From: Sedimentisphaerales bacterium
Lineage (GTDB): Bacteria > Planctomycetota > Phycisphaerae > Sedimentisphaerales > Anaerobacaceae
Assembly: GCA_016935195.1 (NCBI GenBank)
Contig: JAFGRL010000163.1
Location: 1-45,838 of the forward strand
Direction of reading: 5' to 3'
Length of the DNA: 45,838 bases
Shown: positions 17,056 through 26,748 of the stretch, one piece after another
How the letters are laid out: each line of letters starts with the position of its first letter
How positions within the stretch are numbered: the stretch's first letter is position 1
Program-made: the position numbers and the translations under genes
The notes under the pieces: model-generated
The model's input: the letters and a program-made list of their open reading frames with translations, nothing else
What the model was told of the DNA's origin: nothing
Database searches by the model: none

Positions 17056-20000
17056 TCAAGGCAGACATATCACAGCATCAGACCAGCCACTTTCATTGCC
17101 AAATTCGTCGCTTGTCTTGAAGTGGAACCGAAGTCCCTGGTGTGATCTGCCTATATATATACTGACAGTCCGTTCATCGGTCCAGCCGCTGTTTATTATA
17201 GGTGCATCGACGCACTCAAAGTAATACTGCACGGTACCTCCTTCGGGATCAGTTGCTTCTGCTGCAGTCATTACCGCATTGTACTGATCTTCGATACCAG
17301 TCCAGACTTCATGAGGCGGCACCTCCCACAGAGGCGGGTCAGGCTCAGGCGCATTTGTATCCGGTATTACTCCCTGCTCAAGAGTTGTGGCAAAAACCAC
17401 GTCTGAATCGCCGGTCTCATTGTACCAAATGGAATTGTCATGAGCCCTGACCACATATGCGTATGCAGTCAATGGTTCAAGGCCGGTATCTTCATAGAAT
17501 GTACTGTTCTGCCAGCCGCTGTCGTGACAACCCGGAGTTATGCAATCAAAGTAATACTGAACTCCGCTTTCATCTGTGGCTACTACCGCCGTCATATCTA
17601 TCGAGTTCGGCCCTGTGGCATTAGGGTCAATTAACCATTCCATAGGATCAGGCAATGGTGGAGTATGGTCATCAATAGATGGCACATTTGCCTCCTCACC
17701 TGCCACTGCATAGACGATATATGACCAGTCTGTCTTGTTGGGTGCGTCCGGGTCGTCCGGATCGTCCGGATCGCATTGACCCAGGCACTTGGTATCCTTG
17801 GCCCTTACTCTAAAGCCATACTGCGTCTGGTTGGCTAATCCTTCGGCCAGGTAAACTTGGTCTTGCTGCCAACCGCTGTCAAAGCTGCTGTTAGTGACAC
17901 ACTGGAAGTAATATTGCACATCAGACCCCGAATTATCGAGCGCCCTTGAAGCTATCATTATTATCGAGCTGTCAGATTGCGAGGTCGGTGGCAGCGTCCA
18001 GGTCATCGGATTGGGTACGGGCGGCTCGATGTCGCCCTGGCCGTAAGCAGCTCCGAGGATAGCCACATCTATCCAGTTAACTATGCCGTCCTTATTAAGG
18101 TCGGCACCCTGACACCAACCGGGGAAGTCACACTCTTGGAGCCAGTGAGACAGTAGCACAAACAAATCGATATCATTTACACCTCCATCATAGTTCAAAT
18201 CGCCTTTGGTGTAAGCCCCATACTTGAGATAATGGTAACCAATATCTATCCTGTCAGTGTCTTGCTCATTGTCCGTGCGGGTAGTGTAACGATACGGCCC
18301 TAACGGCAATATATCAGCCAAACTGAGCCCTTTATCGACGCACGGACTGTCTTCGGTCTGCAGTTCATTGGCGTCGGTTTGACTCAGGTAATAATCACCT
18401 AAATAACCGGTTACAAACAGCGGGTCGTCTGTGCTGGTCCCTGCAAGGTTTGTTGGATAGTTCGGATCAGAGGTACTGTCCCATATAAGGGTGCAGTAAT
18501 TATCCAGCCAGGTATTGCCTCCGAAAGACGGTGCCTGAACAACTCCTCCGCCTCCCCGAACATCGCTGTAAAAGATGTACACAATAGAAGGCATATAACT
18601 GGTAGCGATTGCTACCTGCCGGCCGTCGTCAGCGTTATTTGCCCAAATGATACTGTTAGCTATCTTGCTGAAGCTCCCTGAAGAGGTGTAAATCCCGCCG
18701 CCTTTTCCTCTGTTGTATCCTGCTCCGGTAACGGTGTTATTTACAATTGTGCAGTTTATTATTTCTGGATCAGTGTTCCAGTTCGCCGATATACCGCCGC
18801 CGTCTCTATCAGCGGTGTTGCCGGCTATTAGACAATTATTAAGCGTGATACCGCCGCTTGAAGTCATATTTTCGCCCTCAACATCCCTGCTGGAGATATA
18901 TACTCCGCCGCCGCTGCCTGCTGTGGTATTGTCAGTTATAGTGCAGTCGGCAATAACGGCACTTGCACCGAGGCAGCCTATTCCGCCACCTTGACCATCG
19001 ATAAGATTTGCATCGTTATCACGAATAACACACTGGGAAATCCTGCCCTGACCGCCTGCCAGGACTATACCGGCACCGTGATAAGCCTCGTTATCCCTGA
19101 AGTTGCAGTCGAAAATCTCAATCTGGCTCCTGTGTGCGTAGATTGCACCACCAATTGTCCCGAAGTTGCCCGCGAAATTGCAGTCCTGGACTATCGGCGT
19201 CGAATTAGCATCAAAGGCTATTGCGCCGCCGTAACTGACGTGCGGCGTTTTATTGTCGTAGCTGTCGGGGTCGTTCGGTTCCGAGAAAGGCCTGTTAGGA
19301 TCTCCGAGGTTATCGATAAAGTCGCAGCTTAGTATCTTCGGCGAGCTGCCATCATCACAAAAGATTGCTCCGCCATAATTGGGAATCTTCCATCGCAGAC
19401 TCGGCTCATCGCGTGACGAGCCGCCGCCGCCAAGGCCACAGATACCATTATTGCCGCCCTCAGTATGACAATTGATGAACGTGCATTCCTCTATGGTCGC
19501 AGAGCAGCCTATGTCTAAAAAGATAGCAGCGCCTCTTCCTGTATAATCAGTGGGCCAACCAGTTATTGTTAGGTCTTCCCATTCTACAAAATAGGGATAG
19601 TAATAGCCGCCGCCCCGGCCACCTTCGCCCCAATTGGGGGAATCGTTGCCCTGGCCGCCATCACCGCCGCTGCCTCCCAGAGCCTCGCACTCGATAAAAG
19701 TGCAGCCGAACACACACGGGTCGCTATTTTCTCCAAAATAGATAGCCCCGCCTTCGGCGCCGCCGCCCCACCCACCATTTCCACCAGTAGGATGGTCATC
19801 GTCACCGCCTCCACCGTTTCCGCCATCACCGCCGATAGATGCGCAATCGACAAACCTGCAGTTTCTGATGGTTGGAGACGCTGCCTGCCAACAGTACACT
19901 CCCATGCCACGGACAGTTCCACCTCGAATGCCGTCGTAATAAGCCGGGGGGTCGCCATCATTACCACGACCACCCCTACCTCTAAATCCCCTGATGGTCA

Positions 20001-23000
20001 AACCTTCAAGAATCGTGTCACGGCCCACATCCCGGAAAGTAAAAGCACTATCGACAGTTCCTTGGGGTCCGACTTCCAGTTCAATAACTGTTGCAGCAAC
20101 TACGCAGGGGTCATCCGGATTTGTGCCGGCTATTGTAATGGCTTTGTTATCAACGTCAAAACCCCATGAAGTTTGATACACATCAGGGTCAATTATTACT
20201 TTGTCGCCATCCTGAGCAGAATCGATGGCAAACTGAAGCTCCGTATAATCACCAGGAAAATGCAGGATGTTAGGCGTATAGAACTCGATAAAGACCTCGT
20301 GATTGCCGGTTATAGTTACCGTATTGGTAAGGTTCCTCGAGCTGTCATTGTCCGTGCCGGACCAGAATACGACGTCCGTTGAATGAGCCGGCGTTGCAGT
20401 TATCGTAACAACCTTTCCTAAAGGATAGAGATGTCTTATTTCCGGCTCCGGCGTAACGGTTCCAGCACCTATAACGTGGATAGTAAGATTAGGCAGAGCA
20501 AATTCAAAATCGACAATGACTGTCTTGTCCGAATCCATCGTTACCGTATTATTTTGCCCTGTTGTCGCATCATTATCCGTGCCGGTCCATTGCTTTACTC
20601 TATAGTTGGGGTCAGGCACTGCTTCAAGGCTTACAACCGTGGCCTGGTTCACAAGCCGGCTGCACGGGTCTTCAATGACGAATGGGTCGGAGCCTCCGCC
20701 TTGGCCAATGAGCCTGCCGCCATCGCCTGTGACGAATATATTCAATGTGAACTGCTGATCTGAGACTGCCGCGGCGTAGTGATAGCCCCTATCCACTTCG
20801 TTGGCATCAATGATACCATCGGTTCGGGTGGTATAGTTAGGCTCGGTAAATACGCTCTCTGCCAGGCCCCTGCCGGTATCGACACAGTTACTGTCAACCA
20901 CCTGGCCGGCTGCTATCTGGCTTAGATAATAATCGCCCAACGGCCCGGTTATAAATAGCGGGTCATCCTCCTTGTTGTCCCTGCTTATGTCCCAAGTTTG
21001 CGAGTTCGGGTCCCAGCCATAGACAACGCAGTCTGCTTCGAGATAGATAGGCGGGCCTGCTACTTTTCCCAAACTCTGAAGGGCTCCGCCGCCAAACTCG
21101 GTAATCATATTGCCATACGGACCTTCCATCGCAACGCCGTGAGAGCCTGCCCAGAAGTGATGTAGTGCGCCCCAGCCCAAGCCTTCAACCTCGTGGTCAA
21201 ATTGGTCGTGATAGTAAATGTCAATCAATGTTCCGTCCGGGGTGAACTGCTGGATATGGTCGCCGGCATAGTCGGCCAGGAATAGATAACCATTAATAAA
21301 TTCCATGCCGTCGTGGTGTCCACCTTCTGCTATTGGCGTGTATGTAAACGCAACTTCCCACTGGCCTTGTGTTCCCTGGGTAGCGTCATATTTCCAAACT
21401 CGGCCGGTTGTACCGCTGCCGGTGTACCAGGTCCTGGTATCGGGGTCATAGGCAAGCGACTGTATCCACTCTTCTTCCAGGTTATTGGGCGGCGGTGCGA
21501 CTGTGGAGTCATAGACATAATTGTAGATGCCTTCGTCCACGTCGTATTCATATACATACTTCAGGATACCGTCATAAGCTCCTAAATAGATTTCGTTGTT
21601 GGCTGCATCAACGTAAAATTCACACTGGTGGTTGAAGTTGTCACTGCCGCCGCCGGTAAATTCACTGCCTAAGTCAAAGCTTAGCTCGAGTGTGAATGTT
21701 CGTGGCGCAACAGGTCCAGTGGAGGCCGAATTGTCGGGGTGCATGTGCTCATCGGCTCCTTCTGGGATACTAACCGTGTAGATGTAGGCATTGGCATCGT
21801 TGTAATAGATGATTCTATCGATACCATCAGAGCCTACATATCCGTCAACGCCATAAGAGCCGCCTGTTTCGTGTTCGGGCTGGAATGCGCTGTAACGGTA
21901 ATAGTCGCCGTTCGGGTCAATTGGGCCAACATTTGGGTCATAAGCCGGGCCGACGTGACTATAGGAGATATTCACCGTCGAAGGCAGGGGATGTACGAAA
22001 TCCCCGCTGCCTGCGGCTATTTGCGAGCCGTTGAAGGCAAAATTATTCCATATAATGCTGTTGAGAATGTATGAATAATTGCTATAAGAGCTGAACAGGC
22101 CGCCGCCGTATCCTCCCCTGCCTACAACCTTGTTGTTTGCTATCGTGCAGTTTAGAATATATGGGTCGGAATACCAGTTGGCAGAGACCCCGGCACCATC
22201 TCGTCGGGCGGTATTATCGGTTATGATGCAGTTTTTCAGCAGAACAAAGTTCCAGTCGCTAAGCTGCCCACCGTCGATACCTGTACTCGATATATAAACA
22301 CCGCCGCCTGAGCCGTTTGAGCTGTTGGCAGTTATATCGCAATCAACCACGGCAGTATAGGCCCCGAGGCTCGAAATCGCACCTCCTTTGGAATAAGGGG
22401 CATTAGAATCGTTTCTGCTGAAGTTACTCCGGAGGATCTGTGCTGTCCCGCCGGCAACAACTACACCGCCGCCTTGATATGCCAAATTATCTGTAAAATT
22501 GCAGTCAACGATATTTGAATCCGACCTTCGACCCCAGATTGCTCCGCCGACTGTCCCGAAATTACCGGAAAAATTGCAGTCGATAATCTCCGGCGCAGCA
22601 TTACCGTCGAATGCTATACCGCCACCATAACCTACGTATGGCGTGTTGTTGTTGTATCCGTCCGCTGCTTGCGTTGGTCTGCACGGGTCGGTCAGGTTAT
22701 CAATGAAATTGCAGCCAATAATTTTTGGTGAGCTGTTTGCGTCACAATAAACGGCACCGCCAAAGCTCGGAATCTTATAGCGCAGGCTGGGTTCATCTGT
22801 AAAAGGAAAGGGTTCCCCGTTTACACCGCAAATTCCATTTAAACCACCTCCGCTGCGGCAATTGATAAATGTGCAGTATTTAATTGTAGGTGAAGAATCA
22901 GCATCGATGTATACCGCTCCGCCTTTTCCAGTAAAGTCGCTCGGTGGACCGGCCAGTCCCCACTCTGTGGGAAATGAAGGTCCGTAATACCAGCCGCCGC

Positions 23001-26000
23001 CTCGGCCGCCTCGGCCCCATGGGTCTTCGATACCGTTGCCGCCGTCGCCGCCATTACCTCCGATGGCCCAGCAGTTGATAAAAGTGCATTTTATAAGACA
23101 AGGGTCGCTTCCGGCTGCTAAACGTATTGCCCCTCCTAAGGCCTTTCCCGGCCAGCCGCCATGGCCTCCGTCAGGATGCGGCATTGTGTCCGGCGGGTTG
23201 CCGGCTATGCCGGCGGCACCGAGTCCGCCATCGCCACCTTCAAGTTGGCAATTTTCAAATCTGCAGTTTTTAATCTTGGGAGATGCGTCGAGGCACTGTA
23301 TTGCGGCACCGCCTACCTCGCCACCCCACTCACCATCGTAAGTAGCAGGATCGGCTCCTGGATTCCCAGCTTGGCCCTGCCGGCCCTTGCCGATAAATTC
23401 TTTAAAAGTGATGCCGTTTAGAATTGTATCTGTCCCGACATTCGAAAAAACAAAGGCTCGACTCCACTGGCCAGCGGTCTGAAGTTGAATCACAGTATCT
23501 GCCACGCAGCACGGATCCTCCGGATTAGTACTGCTTATGGTAATAGGTTTATTCACCCAGTAACCACTCTGAGTATAATATACTCCCCTGTCAACTATAA
23601 TGATATCGCCCTTGTGGGCATCATCGATAGCCTGTTGAAGCCCTGCCGGGTCCGGGTAATCCCCGGGGAAATGCAGTATCTGCGGCTGGTAGAATTCTAT
23701 CTCGACATCTTTGTCCTCGGTCATTGTTACGGTATTGGTGCGCACGGTTGTCTGGTCGTTGTCTGTGCCTGTCCATATAACGACATTTGACGGGTTAGAT
23801 GGAATAGCGGTTATTGTAACGACCGTGCCTCTGACGTATGTTCCTAACCGCGGATGCATAGGCGGCGGGTCCAGCGTTACCTCGCCGCTTCCACTTGTAA
23901 CCTGCACGTGAAGACTTACTATCCTTGTCTGGAAAGCAGCAGTTACAGTTTTATCAGAGTCCATTGTAACGATATTGTTAGGCTCAGTCCGGCTGTCATC
24001 ATCGGTTCCGTTCCAGGAAGCAAATTCATAATTACAGGGGTCGGCGGCAACTGCTTCGAGCAGTACTTGGCTGTATTTAACATGGTTTGGCCCTGCCGGT
24101 GTGGTAATAATTGAGCCGGTACCCGGGGGAACAACATCCCAATTTAGGGTAAACATCTCAGGCGCAACGGTGTCGTCATAATGGTATCCCATATCCACCG
24201 TTCCCGAGTCGGGCAGGGTGTCGGTTCTGGTCGTATAAAGGTGCAGCTCAATATTGGGGTCGTTGGCCTGGCCTCTTCCGGTATCTACGGCAGGGCTTTG
24301 GCTAACCTGACCTGCTGCCGTTTGACTTAGATAATAATCGCCCAATCGGCCTGTTACGAACAGCGGGTCCTGGCCTTTATTGTTCTTACCCGCTAAAGGA
24401 TTGTTCGGGTCAGAGTCCTCGACATTAAGGACCATATCGGTATCGAAATCATAATAGTCGCCGTCGGCGTTGTCATAGAGCAAACAGTGACTGACGTTGG
24501 GGTCAGATAGCGAACCATCTTCGTAAATTGCATTATTGCCGCTTTTGGTAATTATACAGTTAATAATCTCCGGCGCAGATGGACGCATTGAGCTGTAGGT
24601 ATAACAATACACTGCACCGCCATTCATACTTTGGTTGGCAACCTTATTGTGGGAAATGGTACAGTTGATGATTGTCGGAGCTGAGTCATCAAGATATATA
24701 CCGCCGCCGTCCTGGCTTTGGGAAGTGTTATTGATTATAAGACAGTTTTTGATAACAGGGTCGGATTCCCAGCACAGAATTCCGCCGCCCCAGAAGGAAG
24801 CGTAGTTATCCCTGATAACACAGTTCTCGATAACTGCCGAAGAATTGCCTTGGCAATAGATACCTCCGCCATCCCATGCTGCTGTGTTGTCAATTATATT
24901 ACAGTCGCTGATTGTTGGATAAGCGTTATCAAGGAAAATACCACCTCCGAAGTTATCGCCTTGAGTCCATAAGGGGCCGATGGCGTAGCCGTCACGGATG
25001 GTGAAGCCTTTCAGGGCTGCGCCCGGGCCGACATTTGCGATTGTTACCACGCTGCCTTCGTCCAGAAGGCCGGAAATATAGGTGTTATTCAAAGATGTGT
25101 TTGGGTCGTTCGGATTTTCGATATCGCCGCTTCTGAGGATTATTTCCTTGCCTAAAAAGTCAATTGTTTGATAATACCAGTTGTTTGCATCTGCAATTAT
25201 TTCATCGCCGTCGTTTGCATCGTTTATAGCATCCTGTATAGTGTAGTGTCTTACTCCCTGGGTCTTATTTAGAACCGGCTTGGACACTATCCAGGCAGCC
25301 CTTTCCAGATTCAGCCGGCCATTAGAAAGGCACAGTCCCGGCAATGTCAAATCTACAGAACGAAGGATAAATTCCTTAACACGGTCAGCCGTTAAATTCG
25401 GGTCCATTGAATACAAAAGCGCACAGGCACCTGCTACATGAGGTGTTGCCATTGATGTGCCTTGATCGTATGCGTACACGTTGCTGCCACCCTTCCAGCA
25501 ACTGTAGATGTCGGATTCGGGCGCACCGTCGCCACCTCCAGGTGCACCTAAGTCAACCGAATTCGAGCCGAAATTGGAAAAGCCGGACATCAAATCGTGG
25601 TCGTTTGTCGCCATTACTGCGATAATATTGTCCAGGTCATATCCTGCAGGCCAGACATTGTTGGCATCATTGTCATTGCCGTAATCATTACCTGCGGCAG
25701 CTACGAAAAGTACACCCGCATCATTCGCATCGGCAATAGCATCATACATAGCCTGATCGAACGGAGCTCCCGGACTTGCACCCCAGGAGGCATTGATAAC
25801 ATCGGCACCATTAGTAATAGCATATCCAATTGCATCAACTATGTCGTCTGTGGCGAGGGACCCCGTAATATCGGCAGCTTTAACGGCCATTAACTTAACT
25901 GTCCAGCAAACACCTGTAACACCTGTAATGTTGTTGCCACCTGCTCCAATTGTTCCTGCCACATGTGTTCCATGGCCGTGGTCATCATCCGGGTCAGCAT

Positions 26001-26565
26001 CATCGTTGACAAAATCATATCCGCCTATATTGTTGGCGATTAAGTCAAGGTGCAGCTTATTGATGCCTGTATCGATAACAGCAACGACAATATCACTGCT
26101 TCCCGTGCCATAATCCCAGGCCTCGGGCGCATCTATATCGGCATCGACAATTCCGCCGGTTTGCCCCGTGTTGTGCATACCCCAGAGTTTGGGAAAACAC
26201 GGGTCAAAGGGGAACCTTGCCATTATCCTCAACTTATAGTTTGGTTGGGCATATAGAACACCCGGTGTCTGTTTGTACGAGGCCAGGGCCTGTTCTACGC
26301 TTACGCCTTTCGGAAGTTCAACAACGCTCAGACCCTCTATCCTGGCGAAAGTGTGTCTAACTGAACCACCACCTGCTGCTGTCAATATAGAGTTTCGCAT
26401 GGCAGCTTTCTCCAGTGGCTTTGCCTGTTTTAGGCCATAGAAGCCACTGTCCCCTGTTTCATCAAAGCGTACTATCAGTTCACCCTCTTTGTAGGCCGAG
26501 ACATCTGCCAGTACAAAGCTTGCCAGCAATAATAAAATTAGCCAGCTAAAAAATAAGCGGTTCAT
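17056..26565 (-). CDS. Giant secreted subtilisin-like protease with beta-helix modules, dockerin and FN3-like tail
   Basis: 3169 residues. Signal peptide 1-20 (LFFSWLILLLLASFVLA). An inhibitor-like propeptide (about 25-110, EGELIVRFDETG to GVLYAQPNY) is followed by an S8 domain with an intact triad: Asp165 (VVAVIDTG), His198 (HGHGTHVAG) and Ser371 (GTSMATPHVAG). A first right-handed beta-helix lies at about 432-800 (repeats like IENCVIRDNYASFWGGGI). Two bacterial-repeat modules follow (about 805-955, VTMDSDKTVTAAF), then a long beta-helix B from 963 that carries a propeller-like insert at about 1560-1850, two more bacterial repeats, and beta-helix C from 2100, a diverged copy of B. A two-loop dockerin sits at about 2779-2845, and three FN3-like repeats end the protein (2846-3168). 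ATG 26563-26565 has AAGGAG. It lies 183 bp downstream of the secretin gene on the same strand. Confidence 0.93.
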   Translation of the reverse strand: MNRLFFSWLILLLLASFVLADVSAYKEGELIVRFDETGDSGFYGLKQAKPLEKAAMRNSILTAAGGGSVRHTFARIEGLSVVELPKGVSVEQALASYKQTPGVLYAQPNYKLRIMARFPFDPCFPKLWGMHNTGQTGGIVDADIDAPEAWDYGTGSSDIVVAVIDTGINKLHLDLIANNIGGYDFVNDDADPDDDHGHGTHVAGTIGAGGNNITGVTGVCWTVKLMAVKAADITGSLATDDIVDAIGYAITNGADVINASWGASPGAPFDQAMYDAIADANDAGVLFVAAAGNDYGNDNDANNVWPAGYDLDNIIAVMATNDHDLMSGFSNFGSNSVDLGAPGGGDGAPESDIYSCWKGGSNVYAYDQGTSMATPHVAGACALLYSMDPNLTADRVKEFILRSVDLTLPGLCLSNGRLNLERAAWIVSKPVLNKTQGVRHYTIQDAINDANDGDEIIADANNWYYQTIDFLGKEIILRSGDIENPNDPNTSLNNTYISGLLDEGSVVTIANVGPGAALKGFTIRDGYAIGPLWTQGDNFGGGIFLDNAYPTISDCNIIDNTAAWDGGGIYCQGNSSAVIENCVIRDNYASFWGGGILCWESDPVIKNCLIINNTSQSQDGGGIYLDDSAPTIINCTISHNKVANQSMNGGAVYCYTYSSMRPSAPEIINCIITKSGNNAIYEDGSLSDPNVSHCLLYDNADGDYYDFDTDMVLNVEDSDPNNPLAGKNNKGQDPLFVTGRLGDYYLSQTAAGQVSQSPAVDTGRGQANDPNIELHLYTTRTDTLPDSGTVDMGYHYDDTVAPEMFTLNWDVVPPGTGSIITTPAGPNHVKYSQVLLEAVAADPCNYEFASWNGTDDDSRTEPNNIVTMDSDKTVTAAFQTRIVSLHVQVTSGSGEVTLDPPPMHPRLGTYVRGTVVTITAIPSNPSNVVIWTGTDNDQTTVRTNTVTMTEDKDVEIEFYQPQILHFPGDYPDPAGLQQAIDDAHKGDIIIVDRGVYYTQSGYWVNKPITISSTNPEDPCCVADTVIQLQTAGQWSRAFVFSNVGTDTILNGITFKEFIGKGRQGQAGNPGADPATYDGEWGGEVGGAAIQCLDASPKIKNCRFENCQLEGGDGGLGAAGIAGNPPDTMPHPDGGHGGWPGKALGGAIRLAAGSDPCLIKCTFINCWAIGGNGGDGGNGIEDPWGRGGRGGGWYYGPSFPTEWGLAGPPSDFTGKGGAVYIDADSSPTIKYCTFINCRSGGGLNGICGVNGEPFPFTDEPSLRYKIPSFGGAVYCDANSSPKIIGCNFIDNLTDPCRPTQAADGYNNNTPYVGYGGGIAFDGNAAPEIIDCNFSGNFGTVGGAIWGRRSDSNIVDCNFTDNLAYQGGGVVVAGGTAQILRSNFSRNDSNAPYSKGGAISSLGAYTAVVDCDITANSSNGSGGGVYISSTGIDGGQLSDWNFVLLKNCIITDNTARRDGAGVSANWYSDPYILNCTIANNKVVGRGGYGGGLFSSYSNYSYILNSIIWNNFAFNGSQIAAGSGDFVHPLPSTVNISYSHVGPAYDPNVGPIDPNGDYYRYSAFQPEHETGGSYGVDGYVGSDGIDRIIYYNDANAYIYTVSIPEGADEHMHPDNSASTGPVAPRTFTLELSFDLGSEFTGGGSDNFNHQCEFYVDAANNEIYLGAYDGILKYVYEYDVDEGIYNYVYDSTVAPPPNNLEEEWIQSLAYDPDTRTWYTGSGTTGRVWKYDATQGTQGQWEVAFTYTPIAEGGHHDGMEFINGYLFLADYAGDHIQQFTPDGTLIDIYYHDQFDHEVEGLGWGALHHFWAGSHGVAMEGPYGNMITEFGGGALQSLGKVAGPPIYLEADCVVYGWDPNSQTWDISRDNKEDDPLFITGPLGDYYLSQIAAGQVVDSNCVDTGRGLAESVFTEPNYTTRTDGIIDANEVDRGYHYAAAVSDQQFTLNIFVTGDGGRLIGQGGGSDPFVIEDPCSRLVNQATVVSLEAVPDPNYRVKQWTGTDNDATTGQNNTVTMDSDKTVIVDFEFALPNLTIHVIGAGTVTPEPEIRHLYPLGKVVTITATPAHSTDVVFWSGTDNDSSRNLTNTVTITGNHEVFIEFYTPNILHFPGDYTELQFAIDSAQDGDKVIIDPDVYQTSWGFDVDNKAITIAGTNPDDPCVVAATVIELEVGPQGTVDSAFTFRDVGRDTILEGLTIRGFRGRGGRGNDGDPPAYYDGIRGGTVRGMGVYCWQAASPTIRNCRFVDCASIGGDGGNGGGGDDDHPTGGNGGWGGGAEGGAIYFGENSDPCVFGCTFIECEALGGSGGDGGQGNDSPNWGEGGRGGGYYYPYFVEWEDLTITGWPTDYTGRGAAIFLDIGCSATIEECTFINCHTEGGNNGICGLGGGGSSRDEPSLRWKIPNYGGAIFCDDGSSPKILSCDFIDNLGDPNRPFSEPNDPDSYDNKTPHVSYGGAIAFDANSTPIVQDCNFAGNFGTIGGAIYAHRSQIEIFDCNFRDNEAYHGAGIVLAGGQGRISQCVIRDNDANLIDGQGGGIGCLGASAVIADCTITDNTTAGSGGGVYISSRDVEGENMTSSGGITLNNCLIAGNTADRDGGGISANWNTDPEIINCTIVNNTVTGAGYNRGKGGGIYTSSGSFSKIANSIIWANNADDGRQVAIATSYMPSIVYIFYSDVRGGGGVVQAPSFGGNTWLDNYCTLIWDSTSDPNYPTNLAGTSTDDPLFVTGYLGDYYLSQTDANELQTEDSPCVDKGLSLADILPLGPYRYTTRTDNEQDTDRIDIGYHYLKYGAYTKGDLNYDGGVNDIDLFVLLSHWLQECDFPGWCQGADLNKDGIVNWIDVAILGAAYGQGDIEPPVPNPMTWTLPPTSQSDSSIIMIASRALDNSGSDVQYYFQCVTNSSFDSGWQQDQVYLAEGLANQTQYGFRVRAKDTKCLGQCDPDDPDDPDAPNKTDWSYIVYAVAGEEANVPSIDDHTPPLPDPMEWLIDPNATGPNSIDMTAVVATDESGVQYYFDCITPGCHDSGWQNSTFYEDTGLEPLTAYAYVVRAHDNSIWYNETGDSDVVFATTLEQGVIPDTNAPEPDPPLWEVPPHEVWTGIEDQYNAVMTAAEATDPEGGTVQYYFECVDAPIINSGWTDERTVSIYIGRSHQGLRFHFKTSDEFGNESGWSDAVICLP
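17743..17774 (-). repeat. 9-bp coding repeat in the giant protease
   Basis: Three near-identical 9-bp units (plus strand GTCCGGATC and variants) encode an Asp-Pro-Asp repeat (DPDDPDDPD) in the first FN3-like module, a sign of local slippage expansion. Confidence 0.6.
18400..23679 (-). repeat. Internal duplication of a beta-helix module within the giant protease
   Basis: Module B begins at 23679 (ILHFPGDYPDPAG) and module C at 20268 (ILHFPGDYTELQ), an offset of about 3.4 kb. They match in order over several hundred residues: NPEDPCCVADTVI and NPDDPCVVAATVI, FVFSNVGTDTILNGITF and FTFRDVGRDTILEGLTI, SIIWNNFAFNGSQIA and SIIWANNADDGRQVA, then LGDYYLSQ at the end of each. Module B alone has an inserted propeller-like domain. 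Confidence 0.85.
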
Positions 26566-26611
26566 TACTGTAACTCCTTTCCTGTAGAATTATTATGTCC
26601 CGCTCCCCTCG

Positions 26612-26693
26612 GCATAATGAAAAGATAGCAGATAATCGGATATAAACTTCCGTGAATTGCCGTTATTATCATACTGCATTATGCACATTATGC
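26612..26693. repeat. CATTATGC direct and inverted repeats upstream of the giant protease
   Basis: CATTATGC occurs twice in tandem at a 9-bp step (26677-26684 and 26686-26693), and its inverse GCATAATG occurs at 26612-26619, between the secretin stop and the protease start. It could be an operator. The base composition is AT-rich, so chance is not excluded. Confidence 0.4.
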
Positions 26694-26748
26694 GTTTTAG
26701 CCTCCTGCAAAACAAAAATCTTCATCAGGATTATTAATGACCATCAGT

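Noticed and set aside
18500-23700. Assembly-induced tandem duplication
   Set aside because: The two beta-helix copies differ at most positions and one has a domain insertion, so they are diverged biological copies rather than a repeated contig segment.
17056-26565. Many plus- and minus-strand frames of 60-130 codons inside the giant protease
   Set aside because: They are shadows of a single long frame with clear domain content and have no motifs or ribosome sites of their own.
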